Shown: piece by piece, positions 16,852 through 25,847 of the stretch
Layout of the letters: every line of letters begins with the position of its first letter
How positions within the stretch are numbered: the first letter of the stretch is position 1
Assembly (NCBI GenBank): GCA_947570695.1
Contig: CANOVB010000011.1
Location: forward strand, 1-53,603
DNA from: an uncultured Clostridium sp.
GTDB lineage: Bacteria; Bacillota; Clostridia; TANB77; CAG-508
Direction: 5' to 3'
DNA length: 53,603 nucleotides
Notes under the pieces: model-generated
Told to the model about the DNA's origin: nothing
The model's input: only the letters and a program-made list of their open reading frames with translations
Databases searched by the model: none
Program-made: the position numbers and the translations under genes

Positions 16852-17841
16852 ATGGGAAACAAAAGAAGTAAAAGAAAGTTAAATACTAGAAGATTAATAG
16901 TTTTAATGGTACTACTAATAATAATTTTGCTAATATTATTTGGAATTATAAAATTATTTACATCAATTTTTGCTAAAGAAGAGATTGCTGGTAATAATTC
17001 AAAAATAAATATGGGACTTGCAATAAATACAAAAGATGCAGTTTATTATAATAAATATGAAAAAGGAATTGTAAAACTTAAAGGGAAAGAAGAATATCAA
17101 ATTACAGATGAAACAGCTTATGCAATGACATTAATAGAGGATACAATTTATTATATAACAGTGTCTAGTACAAATACTATTGATTTAAAAAAAGTTAAAA
17201 CTAATGGGGATGGGCTTGAAAAAATAAAAACAATTTCAACTTCAATAAGTAAATTTTATATAGAAGATAAATATTTATATTATGCGAATGATAAAGATAC
17301 AGCTGGAATAGCTAAATTGTCACTTGAAAATGTTGGAGAAGAAAGTATAATAGTAGCATCAAGTATTAGGGATTTTGTGCTTGATAATGGTATAATTTAT
17401 TATACAGATAATGTTGGATATTTACATTCAGTTACAACAAATGGAACTGATAAAAAAGAAGTATTAACAGAGAATAATATTTCAAATATTCAAATATTAA
17501 AAAAATGGATATATTTTTATGATGAAAAAGAAAATGCATTATGCAAAATAAAAAAAGATGGATCATCTAAAAAAATAGTTGCAACATTTGTTAATAATGA
17601 AATGTATAATGTAACAAGTAAAAAAATTTATTATTTTGATGCTATAAATAAACAAATATGTAGCTCAGATTTGAATGGAAAAAGATCAAAACCTATAGTG
17701 TCATTAGAAGCAACAAGAACAAAAATAAATATAGTTGGAAATGTATTATATTATTTAGACAATAGTAAAAATGAAAATCAAATTTATCAAATGTATAGAG
17801 TAAAAACAAATGGCGGACATACAAAATCAATAGATTATTAA
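16852..17841 (+). CDS. Membrane-anchored DUF5050-like beta-propeller protein
   Basis: 329 residues behind AGTAGGAG. An N-terminal basic segment (NKRSKRKLNTRR) and one helix (~15-37) precede an outside domain of repeated blades. Each blade pairs a 'YYxN/YYxD' strand with 'L..V.T.G' or 'I.KDG' (AVYYNKYEKGIVKL, IYYITVSSTN, YLYYANDKD, IIYYTDNVGY, WIYFYDEKENALCKIKKDG, VLYYLDNSKN). This pattern is typical of DUF5050/low-density-receptor-type propellers common in Clostridia. These domains usually bind proteins or glycans. Pairing with the preceding anchored protein suggests a joint cell-envelope role, which is inference. Confidence 0.68.
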   Translation: MGNKRSKRKLNTRRLIVLMVLLIIILLILFGIIKLFTSIFAKEEIAGNNSKINMGLAINTKDAVYYNKYEKGIVKLKGKEEYQITDETAYAMTLIEDTIYYITVSSTNTIDLKKVKTNGDGLEKIKTISTSISKFYIEDKYLYYANDKDTAGIAKLSLENVGEESIIVASSIRDFVLDNGIIYYTDNVGYLHSVTTNGTDKKEVLTENNISNIQILKKWIYFYDEKENALCKIKKDGSSKKIVATFVNNEMYNVTSKKIYYFDAINKQICSSDLNGKRSKPIVSLEATRTKINIVGNVLYYLDNSKNENQIYQMYRVKTNGGHTKSIDY

Positions 17842-17848
17842 AAATATA

Positions 17849-17877
17849 TTGACAATTTGTTTATATGAGGATATAAA
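17849..17877 (+). promoter_or_regulatory. Sigma-A promoter of the small-protein cluster
   Basis: TTGACA (17849-17854), 17-bp spacer, TATAAA (17872-17877), 26 bp before the ATG at 17904. Confidence 0.7.
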
Positions 17878-17903
17878 TATATTGTAAATTTTAGGAGGAG
17901 TCT

Positions 17904-18047
17904 ATGAAACTAGGAACTGTTGTTTATGATGGTAAAATTTATAACTTAGATTATATGACAGCAGAGGAAATGAAGGAGCTTCTTAAAAGAATTGAGGAAA
18001 CTAAGAGAAATAGTTTTAGGGAAGCAAAAAAGATGGTTAAAAATTAA
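17904..18047 (+). CDS. Small protein, 47 residues, unknown
   Basis: Starts MKLGTVVYDGKIYNLDYMTA and continues EEMKELLKRIEETKRNSFRE, ending KKMVKN. An excellent ribosome site (AGGAGGAG) and a consensus promoter directly upstream make it a real gene despite its size. A beta hairpin followed by an amphipathic, charged helix is likely. It leads a cluster with the two genes at 18141 and 19031, both unknown. Confidence 0.7.
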   Translation: MKLGTVVYDGKIYNLDYMTAEEMKELLKRIEETKRNSFREAKKMVKN

Positions 18048-18140
18048 AGTTTAACTATATTTTAAAATTTCAGTTGAATTTTAAAAATGAAATTTAAAGT
18101 TTTAAATTTTGAATTTTAAAATTAGATTTAGGAGGATACT

Positions 18141-19025
18141 TTGGAGGGATTAACTGATCAAGAAATTTGTAAAAGTTTAAAAAAGTTATATGATGAATCT
18201 GAAGCAAGAGTTAAAGCAGAAGCTATGGTTAGAAGAGCATATACAGATAAAATTTCTTCAGAAACAATCAGTGAAAAAGTAACAGCCCAAATGAATGCTA
18301 TTAAAATTGGAATTTATGATATAAATCCTAGGTTTAAAGAGGGCTCTAAAAATTATGATACAACAAAACAATTAGTTTCTCAAACTTTGGCAGATTATGA
18401 AAAAGCTTTAATAGAACTAAGTGAATTTTATGATGGGAAAATTGAACAATTAATTTTAAGAAAAGTAGAATTAGAAGCTAATCTTTTAGGTTCAATATTA
18501 AATCAAGAGTATTTAGCACAAAAAGTTAATAGAAAAAGTGAACAAAAGGATAAAGATAAAGTAAAAAATTCGGTTAAAGATAATATAAAATTAACTATTG
18601 AAAAATTGAAAAATTTTAGAAGAGACAAATCTGAAATAGATGCAAGAGAGCTTGCAAGTTTAATGGATAAACAAGATGTTGCAAATGAAATAGATCAAAA
18701 ATTAGACAAAAGAATTGAAAAATCTATAAATGATAAAAAAGAAAATAAAAATGCACTTTCAAAATATGAAAAAGAAATAATGCTAATAGATGAAGAAATA
18801 GATAGAATAAATCAAAGAAAGAAAAAATCTATTTTTGATGCAATGGAAGTAGGAGATAAATCTATAGCAGTAAGTATTCGAAAACCTAAAATGTTTAAAA
18901 AGATTACTAGATTTTTTGTTGCAAGATTTAATACAGCTAAAATTGTTGAAACAAACATAATAATACCATTAAATGCAAGAATAGAAAGTTTTAAAAATAA
19001 TGAGTTACTAGATATGAAAGGTTAA
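18141..19025 (+). CDS. Helical coiled-coil protein, unknown, TTG start
   Basis: 294 residues starting at TTG with GGAGG five bases before it; no better ATG nearby. The chain is strongly helical and charged: QEICKSLKKLYDESEARVKA, KLTIEKLKNFRRDKSEIDAR, and a coiled-coil around residues 190-235 (DQKLDKRIEKSINDKKENKN, LIDEEIDRINQRKKKSIFDA). There is no signal peptide; near the C-terminus KMFKKITRFFVARFNTAKIV is basic and amphipathic and could touch the membrane. Function unknown. The gap 18048-18140 is AT-rich and contains short A/T-tract direct repeats but no clear signal. Confidence 0.6.
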   Translation: MEGLTDQEICKSLKKLYDESEARVKAEAMVRRAYTDKISSETISEKVTAQMNAIKIGIYDINPRFKEGSKNYDTTKQLVSQTLADYEKALIELSEFYDGKIEQLILRKVELEANLLGSILNQEYLAQKVNRKSEQKDKDKVKNSVKDNIKLTIEKLKNFRRDKSEIDARELASLMDKQDVANEIDQKLDKRIEKSINDKKENKNALSKYEKEIMLIDEEIDRINQRKKKSIFDAMEVGDKSIAVSIRKPKMFKKITRFFVARFNTAKIVETNIIIPLNARIESFKNNELLDMKG

Positions 19026-19030
19026 TAAAA

Positions 19031-19192
19031 ATGGAAGAAAGTTTTTTAAATAAAATTAATACATCTTGGAATAAAGGATGGAATTCAAATCCAAACTATG
19101 CAAAAGCTGAAAGATTTATAAGTATAGTTGCAAGAGGAGAAGAAAATAAAGACGAGAATAGAAAAAAAGAATTAGATGAATTAGAAATTTAA
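19031..19192 (+). CDS. Small protein, 53 residues, unknown
   Basis: MEESFLNKINTSWNKGWNSN, then PNYAKAERFISIVARGEENK and an acidic tail. It begins five bases after the preceding stop, with GAAAGG overlapping that gene's end as ribosome site. The Trp-rich N-terminal segment and the coupling to the 294-residue protein suggest a partner role. The frame and start are plausible but the evidence is limited to the ribosome site and spacing. Confidence 0.55.
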   Translation: MEESFLNKINTSWNKGWNSNPNYAKAERFISIVARGEENKDENRKKELDELEI

Positions 19193-19282
19193 AAAATAAA
19201 ATAAACTTAATTTTATATAGCTTGTATTGGATTATAATTCTAAATAAATAAGATTTAAGTAATAAAACATATATAATAACTA

Positions 19283-19311
19283 TTGCAATATATGAAAAGT
19301 TGTGGTATATT
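19283..19311 (+). promoter_or_regulatory. Sigma-A promoter of the pheST T-box transcript
   Basis: TTGCAA (19283-19288), 17-bp spacer, TATATT (19306-19311). Transcription would begin near 19318, at the start of the T-box leader. Confidence 0.65.
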
Positions 19312-19329
19312 ATTAACATAATATTTAAA

Positions 19330-19568
19330 AACCGTTAAGAAAAAGCAAAGTAGATAAATAATAATTGTTTTAAAGAGAAAACAAATGTTGCGCTGAAAAT
19401 TTGTTTAAACAGTATTTATTGAAATTTCACTTTTGAGGTACTTACAGTGAAAATAAGTAGTTGTAAGCGATTGTTACGTTATAACAAAAAGAGGTTAATT
19501 TTTTAAAATTAATGAAGTTAGGTGGTAACACGGTAAATATTCGTCCTATATAATAGGACGATTTTTTT
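19330..19568 (+). ncRNA. T-box riboswitch upstream of pheS
   Basis: The hallmark T-box sequence AGGTGGTAACACGG is at 19520-19533, followed by a terminator hairpin. The leader length (~240 nt) is typical. Uncharged tRNA bound by the specifier loop and the T-box bulge stabilises the antiterminator and allows transcription. A UUC triplet occurs in GAAATTTCACTTT (19431-19443) and is a plausible Phe specifier, but I did not prove its place in the fold. The downstream pheST genes fit a tRNA-Phe sensor. Confidence 0.9.
19542..19568 (+). terminator. T-box conditional terminator
   Basis: CGTCCTAT, short loop, ATAGGACG followed by ATTTTTTT. Confidence 0.88.
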
Positions 19569-19703
19569 GTCCTTTTGGGGACGTTTGTTAATGGACATTT
19601 TTGTCCCTTAGGGACCACATATTATAATAAATATTTTTTATTTATTAACATCTGTTTGTTGAAGGACATTTTTGTCCATTAACAAACGTCCCTAAAAGGA
19701 CAT
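19569..19703. repeat. REPIN/MITE-like inverted repeat between T-box and pheS
   Basis: The left arm (GTCCTTTTGGGGAC, then GTTTGTTAATGGACATTTTT) is nearly the reverse complement of the right arm (GGACATTTTTGTCCATTAAC, then AAACGTCCCTAAAAGGAC). Each arm also holds its own small palindromes (GTCC...GGAC), and the centre has AATAAATA/TATTTATT. The whole ~135 bp can fold into one long cruciform. GGGAC/GTCCC palindromes of this kind are known as dispersed REP-like elements in Firmicutes. It lies in the transcribed leader, past the T-box terminator and just before the pheS ribosome site. No transposase is nearby. Confidence 0.8.
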
Positions 19704-19724
19704 GAAAATATAGGAGGATATAAA

Positions 19725-20774
19725 ATGAAAGAAAAAATTGATGGAATTCAAAAATTAGCAAAAGAGAAAATTGCTGAGATTCAGAATTTACAAGAATTAC
19801 AAGATTTAAAAGTAAAATTACTTGGAAAGAAAAGTGAATTATCTAATCTTTTAAAAGGGTTGGGAAGTTTAGCAGCAGAAGAAAGACCAAAAATTGGAAG
19901 TTTAGTAAATGATGTAAGAAATGAAATTGAACAAAGCTTAAATGAAGCTGAAAAGAATTTAAAATCAAAAGCTCTATCTCAAAAGTTAGAAAAAGAAAAA
20001 ATTGATGTAACTGCACCAAGTATTAAAATAAAAAGAGGCAGTAAGCACCCAATAAATAGAGTGATTGAAGAAATACAAGATATATTTGTTTCAATGGGAT
20101 ATGATGTTGTAGAAGGTCCAGAACTAGAGACAGATGAATTTTGTTTTGCAAGATTAAATCTTCCAGAAGGTCATCCAGCAAGAGATATGCAAGATAGTTT
20201 TTATATAACAGAAGAATATTTGCTTAGAACTCAAACTTCAAGTGTTCAGGCAAGAACAATGCTTGCAAACAAAGAAAAAACACCAATAAGAATGATTTGT
20301 ACAGGAAAGACATATAGAAGAGAAGATGATGCAACACATTCACATCAATTTAATCAAGTAGAAGGATTAGTAGTAGATTATAAAGATAAAAATATATCAC
20401 TTGCTGACTTAAAAGGAACCCTTGAAGTATTCATGAAAAAAATGTTAGGGGAAAATACAGAGTTAAGATTTAGACCAAGTTATTTCCCATTTACAGAGCC
20501 TTCTTACGAAGTCGATGTTACATGTTTTAAATGTGGAGGAAAGGGTTGCCCACTTTGTAAAAAAACTGGTTGGATTGAACTTTTAGGTTCTGGAATGGTG
20601 CATCCTAATGTTCTAAAAATGAATGGATATGATCCAGAAAAATATTCAGGATTTGCTTTTGGTACTGGAATTGATCGTTTAGCAATGTTTAAATATGGAA
20701 TAAATGATATGAGATATTTATACACTAACGATGTAAGGTTTTTAAGTCAATTCGACAGAAAAGATGAAGAATAA
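19725..20774 (+). CDS. pheS: Phenylalanine-tRNA ligase alpha subunit
   Basis: 349 residues, strong TAGGAGG site. An N-terminal coiled-coil tRNA-binding arm (residues ~1-90) is followed by the class II core. Motif 1 region: [20 protein letters not shown]; motif 2: [19 protein letters not shown] and [17 protein letters not shown]; motif 3: [19 protein letters not shown] CxxC-type cluster ([12 protein letters not shown]) marks a zinc-binding insert known in some bacterial PheS proteins. With PheT it forms the alpha2-beta2 enzyme charging tRNA-Phe. The T-box controls it, and pheT follows after 21 bp. Confidence 0.97.
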   Translation: MKEKIDGIQKLAKEKIAEIQNLQELQDLKVKLLGKKSELSNLLKGLGSLAAEERPKIGSLVNDVRNEIEQSLNEAEKNLKSKALSQKLEKEKIDVTAPSIKIKRGSKHPINRVIEEIQDIFVSMGYDVVEGPELETDEFCFARLNLPEGHPARDMQDSFYITEEYLLRTQTSSVQARTMLANKEKTPIRMICTGKTYRREDDATHSHQFNQVEGLVVDYKDKNISLADLKGTLEVFMKKMLGENTELRFRPSYFPFTEPSYEVDVTCFKCGGKGCPLCKKTGWIELLGSGMVHPNVLKMNGYDPEKYSGFAFGTGIDRLAMFKYGINDMRYLYTNDVRFLSQFDRKDEE

Positions 20775-20795
20775 TTAAAGAATAGGAGAAAAGGT

Positions 20796-23162
20796 ATGAA
20801 ATTAAGTAAAAATTTTGTTAAAGATTATGTTGATATAGATGTTGATATAAAAACTCTAGCAGAAGATATGACAAGAGTTGGTAATGAATATGATTCTGCA
20901 GAGAAATTGATTCCAGCTACTAAATTGGTAATTGGTAAAGTACTAGAATGTGAGGATCATCCAGATTCAGATCATTTGCATGTCTGTAAAGTAGATGTGG
21001 GAGCTGAGATTTTAGATATAGTTTGCGGAGCTCCAAATGTAAGATCAGGAATAAAGGTTATTGTTGCACTTGCTGGGGCAGAACTTCCAGGAGATGTAAA
21101 AATAAAAAAAGGTGTAATAAGAGGTCAAGAGTCAAATGGAATGATTTGCGCTTTATATGAAATTGGAATTGATAAAAAATTCTTATCAGAAGAAGATAAA
21201 AATGGAATTCATATATTAGGTGATGATGCAGTTGTTGGAAAAGATCCTATAGAATATATGAAATTGGATGATGAAGTAGCTGATTTTGAACTTACAGCAA
21301 ATAGAGGAGATTTATTAAGTGTATTAGGAATGGCTTATGAACTTGGAGCTATTTATAATAAAAAAATAAAAGTAATGGATGTTTCTCACCATGAAGAAGG
21401 AGAAGAATTAGAAAAGTCTTTTGAAGTCAAAGTTGATACTCCAAATTGCACACTTTTCTTAGCCAGAAAGGCACTAAATGTGCAAATAAAAGAAAGCCCA
21501 GAATTTATAAAAAATAGATTAATAGCTTCTGGAATAAGACCAATAAATAATGTTGTAGATATAAGTAATTATGTAATGCTTGAATGTGGTCAGCCACTAC
21601 ATTTTTATGATGCAGATAGACTAGGAAATGTTATTGAAACAAGAATGGCTAAAGAAGGTGAAAAATTAACTACTTTAGATGGAATAGAAAGAGAATTAGA
21701 AACTACAGATATAGTAATTTCAGATGGAAAAAGAGCTATTGGCCTTGCTGGAGTTATGGGGGGACTAGATACAGAGATAGAGAACGATACAAAAAATGTA
21801 TTAATTGAAGCAGCTATTTTTAACTCAGTAAGAGTAAGAAAAACTTCTAAAAAAATAGTAAGAAGTGAAGCAAGCAATCGTTTTGAAAAAGGATTAGATC
21901 CTAAAAGAACATATTTAGCAATGGAAAGAGCAGTAAAATTATTAGAAGAATATGCCGGAGCCACTATTCAAACAGGAACTGTTATATATGATAAAACAGA
22001 AAATTTAGAGAAAAAGATAGATATTACAGTAAAAGATATTAATGATTTATTAGGTACTGAAATTACTGAAAAAGATGTTTTAGAAGTATTTTCGAAATTA
22101 GACTTTTTATATGAAGTAAGAAATGGAGTTATAACAGTTATTGTTCCAACTAGAAGAATAGATATATCAATCAAAGAAGACTTAATAGAAGAAGTTGGAA
22201 GAATTTATGGAGTTGATAATATTAATGGTAAATTACCAGTTGCGCCGATAAAACTTGGAGGTGTAAATAAAACTGAAAGAGGAATAAGAGATAAAATGAT
22301 TTCTCTTGGTTTAAATGAAACATTATCTTATGTATTAGTAAATGACAAAGAAGTTCATAAATATGTAGCAGATGAATTTGAAGAATTAAAATTATTAGAT
22401 CCAATGACAGAAGAAAGAAATGTTTTAAGATATAGTTTAATTCCTTCATTATATAAAATTTATGAATATAATAAATCTCATTATATAAAAGATGTATCAA
22501 TATTTGAAATAGGTAAAGGTTTCTGGAAAAAAGAAGATAAATATGGTGAAGATACAAAATTATGCAGTTTAATGACAGGAGAATATTATTTAGGAGTTAA
22601 TAATAAAAAAGAAGTCGATTTTTATATAGTAAAAGGAATAGTAGAAGAAGTATTAAATTATTTAGGATATGAGAATAGATATAGTTTTGTATTGCCAAAA
22701 AAAGAAGTAAAAGAATTTCATCCAGGTCAAGTAGCAGAAATTAACGTAAATGGTGAAATAGTCGGAGTTATAGGAAGACTACATCCAGAAGTTTGCAAAG
22801 ATGCAGTATATGTTTTCGAAATAAATTTAAGCTGTCTGCTTGCTAAAAAAGTAAGTAAAATGAAATTTAAAGAAATATCTATTTATCCGAATATTAAAAA
22901 AGATATAGCAATTATTTTGGATAAAAATATAACAGCAGATGAAATATCAAAAGTAATAAAAAAAGCAGGTGGAAATTTACTTGTAAATTATGAAATTTTT
23001 GATATTTATACAAATGCTGTATTAGGTGATAGAAAAAGTGTTGCTTACTCATTAACTTTTGGTTCAAACACAAAAACATTAACAGATGATGAAGTTAATC
23101 CTTTAATAGAAAAGATAATTGAAAGCTTAGAAAAGACTTTAAAAGCAGAATTAAGAAAATAA
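20796..23162 (+). CDS. pheT: Phenylalanine-tRNA ligase beta subunit
   Basis: 788 residues, normal length. Domains in order: an EMAP-type tRNA-binding domain (about 40-150, HPDSDHLHVCKVDVGAEILD), B3/B4 editing domain (about 210-380, GIRPINNVVDISNYVMLECG and ASNRFEKGLDPKRT), B5, the catalytic-like core, and a C-terminal ferredoxin-fold anticodon-binding domain (about 695-788, ISIYPNIKKDIAIILDKNI). Cotranscribed with pheS under the T-box. No missing motif noticed. Confidence 0.96.
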   Translation: MKLSKNFVKDYVDIDVDIKTLAEDMTRVGNEYDSAEKLIPATKLVIGKVLECEDHPDSDHLHVCKVDVGAEILDIVCGAPNVRSGIKVIVALAGAELPGDVKIKKGVIRGQESNGMICALYEIGIDKKFLSEEDKNGIHILGDDAVVGKDPIEYMKLDDEVADFELTANRGDLLSVLGMAYELGAIYNKKIKVMDVSHHEEGEELEKSFEVKVDTPNCTLFLARKALNVQIKESPEFIKNRLIASGIRPINNVVDISNYVMLECGQPLHFYDADRLGNVIETRMAKEGEKLTTLDGIERELETTDIVISDGKRAIGLAGVMGGLDTEIENDTKNVLIEAAIFNSVRVRKTSKKIVRSEASNRFEKGLDPKRTYLAMERAVKLLEEYAGATIQTGTVIYDKTENLEKKIDITVKDINDLLGTEITEKDVLEVFSKLDFLYEVRNGVITVIVPTRRIDISIKEDLIEEVGRIYGVDNINGKLPVAPIKLGGVNKTERGIRDKMISLGLNETLSYVLVNDKEVHKYVADEFEELKLLDPMTEERNVLRYSLIPSLYKIYEYNKSHYIKDVSIFEIGKGFWKKEDKYGEDTKLCSLMTGEYYLGVNNKKEVDFYIVKGIVEEVLNYLGYENRYSFVLPKKEVKEFHPGQVAEINVNGEIVGVIGRLHPEVCKDAVYVFEINLSCLLAKKVSKMKFKEISIYPNIKKDIAIILDKNITADEISKVIKKAGGNLLVNYEIFDIYTNAVLGDRKSVAYSLTFGSNTKTLTDDEVNPLIEKIIESLEKTLKAELRK

Positions 23163-23243
23163 TTTATTTTTAGAAATATAAAATTTAGAAAGATCTAAAA
23201 ATAATAATGCTCCTTTGATAAAAAGTAAGAAAGGAAATATAAT

Positions 23244-23786
23244 GTGAAGAAAAATATAGTTGTAAATTTAATAGTTTGCTTATTTTGTTTATTTCATTTG
23301 GTATTTTCGATAATATTAAAAAATAGTGGAGCTGAAATAATACCAGTTATACAATATATATTAGTAATTGGAATTACTCTTTTTTCAATTTATATAAATT
23401 ATAAATGGGATACTGAAGAAGAGTTTATGAATTTATTTGATAAAGGAATTACTTGCAAAATTTTGTTATATGTTTTTACTATAATTATAGTACTAGTTGT
23501 GATTTCATTAAAAAGTGATAGTGATATAAAAATATTAGATGCTTTTGGAATATCAGTATTTAATGTATTTGATGTTGATAATGAAAACATAATAGAAACT
23601 ATGGTAGATTATGACAATATATTCCATTTCCCATTTTTAGGATTTAGGTATTTTCATAGAACAGTTGGAGGCAGAATTTGTATGGCTCAAACATACTTGC
23701 TGCTACTAATTGGATACGAAATGTTTATAAAGAATCGAATAAAAAAAGTGAAAAAGCAAGATATATTTTATAAATCAGAAAAATAA
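23244..23786 (+). CDS. Small polytopic membrane protein, unknown, GTG start
   Basis: 180 residues from GTG (AAGAAAGGA upstream; the overlapping ATG at 23242 is followed at once by a stop). Four hydrophobic segments near residues 4-22, 32-52, 73-95 and 145-162. A charged loop between the third and fourth (DNENIIETMVDYDNIFHFPF) is probably outside. No family recognised. It follows pheT by 81 bp and may be read through from that operon. Confidence 0.55.
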   Translation: MKKNIVVNLIVCLFCLFHLVFSIILKNSGAEIIPVIQYILVIGITLFSIYINYKWDTEEEFMNLFDKGITCKILLYVFTIIIVLVVISLKSDSDIKILDAFGISVFNVFDVDNENIIETMVDYDNIFHFPFLGFRYFHRTVGGRICMAQTYLLLLIGYEMFIKNRIKKVKKQDIFYKSEK

Positions 23787-23916
23787 TAAGATAATAAGAG
23801 CAGATATTTATTAAATGTACTGAATTTTCTTTAATAATTAGTAATTTTTTAATGTCTACTTTATTTTTACTTAATTTATTTTCTATAAATTATCTATTTT
23901 GTTTAAGCTTGGGGAC

Positions 23917-23945
23917 TTGACCGGGATAATTTTTAAAAGTATAAT
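23917..23945 (+). promoter_or_regulatory. Sigma-A promoter of the GH25 gene
   Basis: TTGACC (23917-23922), 17-bp spacer, TATAAT (23940-23945), 20 bp before the ATG at 23966. GGGGACTTGACCGGG around the -35 is unusually GC-rich for this genome. Confidence 0.7.
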
Positions 23946-23965
23946 AAGTATAGCGAGGTAAAATT

Positions 23966-25549
23966 ATGATGAATATTTTAAAAAGCAAAATAGCAATTAT
24001 AGCTATTATAAGTGTAGTTTCAATTACAGGAATAGGATTTTTTGCTTATACAAAACTAAGTAAAAAAGAAGTGATACAAACTGTAGGAGCTCAAACAAAT
24101 AAATTAGTAGGTATAGAAGAGGAAAAAGTAGAAGAAGTTAAAGAACAAGTAATTGCAGTAAGGAAAGATACTACTCCAGATAACCCACAAGAAGTAGAAG
24201 ATGATGGAGAAGAAGAAACTGTAAAATATAAAGGAAAAGAAGTAAAAGTTCCAAAATCAAAAGTAGCAGCAGTAAATTCAAGTGAAGATGCGGAGAGAAA
24301 TAAAAAAACAGGAGGAGCGTCAGTATCACAAGACCAAGCAGCAAATATGTTTGAGAATGTAGGGCAAAAATCTATGGGAATAGATGTTTCTGCACATCAA
24401 GGAAAAATAAACTGGGCTCAAGTTAGGCAAAGTGGAGTTGAATTTGCAATGATACGTTGCGGATTTAGAGGGCAAACATCAGGTGGAATATATGAAGACG
24501 CCTATTTTAAAACAAATGTAGCAGGAGCGACTGCTAATGGAGTAAAAGTTGGAATTTATTTTTATTCAACAGCAGTAAATGAAAATGAAGCTTTAGAAGA
24601 GGCTATTTGGGTAACAAAGAAAATTTCTACATATAGAATAACATATCCAGTTGTATATGATTTCGAAGACTTTGGTGCATATAGATGTGCAAATGTCGGA
24701 GGAGCACAAGCTACAAGTAATGCATTAACATTTTTAAATTTTGTAAAATCAAATGGATATGAACCAATGATGTATGCAAATAAAAGTGATATAACTAATA
24801 GAATGTCAAGAGGATCATTTGGATGTAAGTTCTGGCTTGCACATTATACATCACAAACAGATTATGCAGGAAATTATAATATGTGGCAATATACAAGTAA
24901 AGGAAGTGTTCCTGGAATAAGTGGAAATGTAGATATGGATATTGCATATTTTAACTATGGAACAACAGCAGCACCAATGCATACACATGATTATAAAGAC
25001 CTTGTAAAAGGAAGTTTAAAAGAGGCAACATGTTCAAAAGCAGGAAGCAAAGTATTAAGATGTTCATGTGGAGAAACAAAAACAGAAGAGATACCAAAGC
25101 TTGCACATAAATATGGAGAGTGGAAAATTGTAGAAGAAGCAACAACAGAAAAAGAAGGATTAAAAGAAAGAGTATGTACAGTTTGCAGTGCAAAAGATAC
25201 TCAAAAAATAGCTAAATTAAAACCAGTAGAAAATACAAGTAATACAACAAATACAACTCCATCAATAAATCCACCAACTCATGAACATAAATTTACAGTA
25301 GAAAAATCAAGAGAAGATGCAACTTGTGCTAAACCAGGAAAAATAGTATATAAATGTACAGAATGTGATAAAACAAAAGAAGAAATAATACCAGCAACAG
25401 GAAAACATGATTATGACGGAGGGGAAAGCTGCAAAGTATGCGGTGAGAAAAATCCAGATTATGTAAAACCAACACCAACGCAAAATCCACCTGCACCATC
25501 AGAAAATCCACCTGAAGTACCTGAACAAGCAGAATCTAAAACTGAATAA
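23966..25549 (+). CDS. Membrane-anchored GH25 lysozyme with C-terminal cysteine-repeat module
   Basis: 527 residues. An N-terminal signal/anchor (~8-28) and an acidic linker (to ~130) precede a GH25 catalytic domain (about 137-330). It shows the DVSAHQGKINW start, the catalytic pair in YPVVYDFEDF, and the closing NMWQYTSKG...VDMDIAYF. GH25 enzymes cleave MurNAc-GlcNAc bonds of peptidoglycan. The C-terminal ~190 residues hold repeats of HxHxYxxxVxxxxxxATC..G...RCSCG or VCSAKDTQ type, with cysteine pairs, then a Pro-rich tail. Such repeats occur in Clostridia surface proteins and may bind the wall or metal. Start chosen between adjacent ATGs at 23966 and 23969. Monocistronic with promoter and terminator. 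Confidence 0.88.
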   Translation: MMNILKSKIAIIAIISVVSITGIGFFAYTKLSKKEVIQTVGAQTNKLVGIEEEKVEEVKEQVIAVRKDTTPDNPQEVEDDGEEETVKYKGKEVKVPKSKVAAVNSSEDAERNKKTGGASVSQDQAANMFENVGQKSMGIDVSAHQGKINWAQVRQSGVEFAMIRCGFRGQTSGGIYEDAYFKTNVAGATANGVKVGIYFYSTAVNENEALEEAIWVTKKISTYRITYPVVYDFEDFGAYRCANVGGAQATSNALTFLNFVKSNGYEPMMYANKSDITNRMSRGSFGCKFWLAHYTSQTDYAGNYNMWQYTSKGSVPGISGNVDMDIAYFNYGTTAAPMHTHDYKDLVKGSLKEATCSKAGSKVLRCSCGETKTEEIPKLAHKYGEWKIVEEATTEKEGLKERVCTVCSAKDTQKIAKLKPVENTSNTTNTTPSINPPTHEHKFTVEKSREDATCAKPGKIVYKCTECDKTKEEIIPATGKHDYDGGESCKVCGEKNPDYVKPTPTQNPPAPSENPPEVPEQAESKTE

Positions 25550-25555
25550 AAAATT

Positions 25556-25593
25556 AACAGAGAGATTTAAAAATAGTTTTAAATCTCTCTGTT
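25556..25593 (+). terminator. Terminator after the GH25 gene
   Basis: AACAGAGAGATTTAAA pairs with TTTAAATCTCTCTGTT, followed by TTAATTT. Long stem, moderate U-tract. Confidence 0.75.
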
Positions 25594-25601
25594 TTAATTT
25601 A

Positions 25602-25720
25602 ATAGGAAGGTGCTTTGCACTTCATATTAAATAAAGGCTTACGCTAATATTTGTACACAAATTTTACTTTGTAAAATTTGGAACGAGAACAATTACGTGG
25701 ACGACTTAGTAAAATCTGTA
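25602..25720 (+). repeat. Dispersed degenerate intergenic repeat, copy A
   Basis: Shares TAGGAA.GTGC.TT.CAC and ATTAAATAAAG with 31690-31739, and TTTTACT.TGTAAAATT plus GA.C.AGAACA with 45990-46022. The rest of the gap (25721-25847) shows no convincing gene; GTGGACGAC (25697 on) and ATCGTCTAC (25739 on) could pair into a hairpin. Confidence 0.5.
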
Positions 25721-25847
25721 TTTTACACATTGTATATATCGTCTACTATTGTTTTATGTGGACAATTTTGAATATTGTCATTTTTAGTTTAGTTTTTTGT
25801 AATTGCCAGAATGTTTTATTTAATAGAAAAATACTGTGCAATAAATA

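Noticed and set aside
19116..19319. 67-residue minus-strand frame before the T-box
   Set aside because: The translation is an AT-driven run of Ile/Leu/Tyr with no ribosome site, and it overlaps the 53-residue gene and the T-box promoter.
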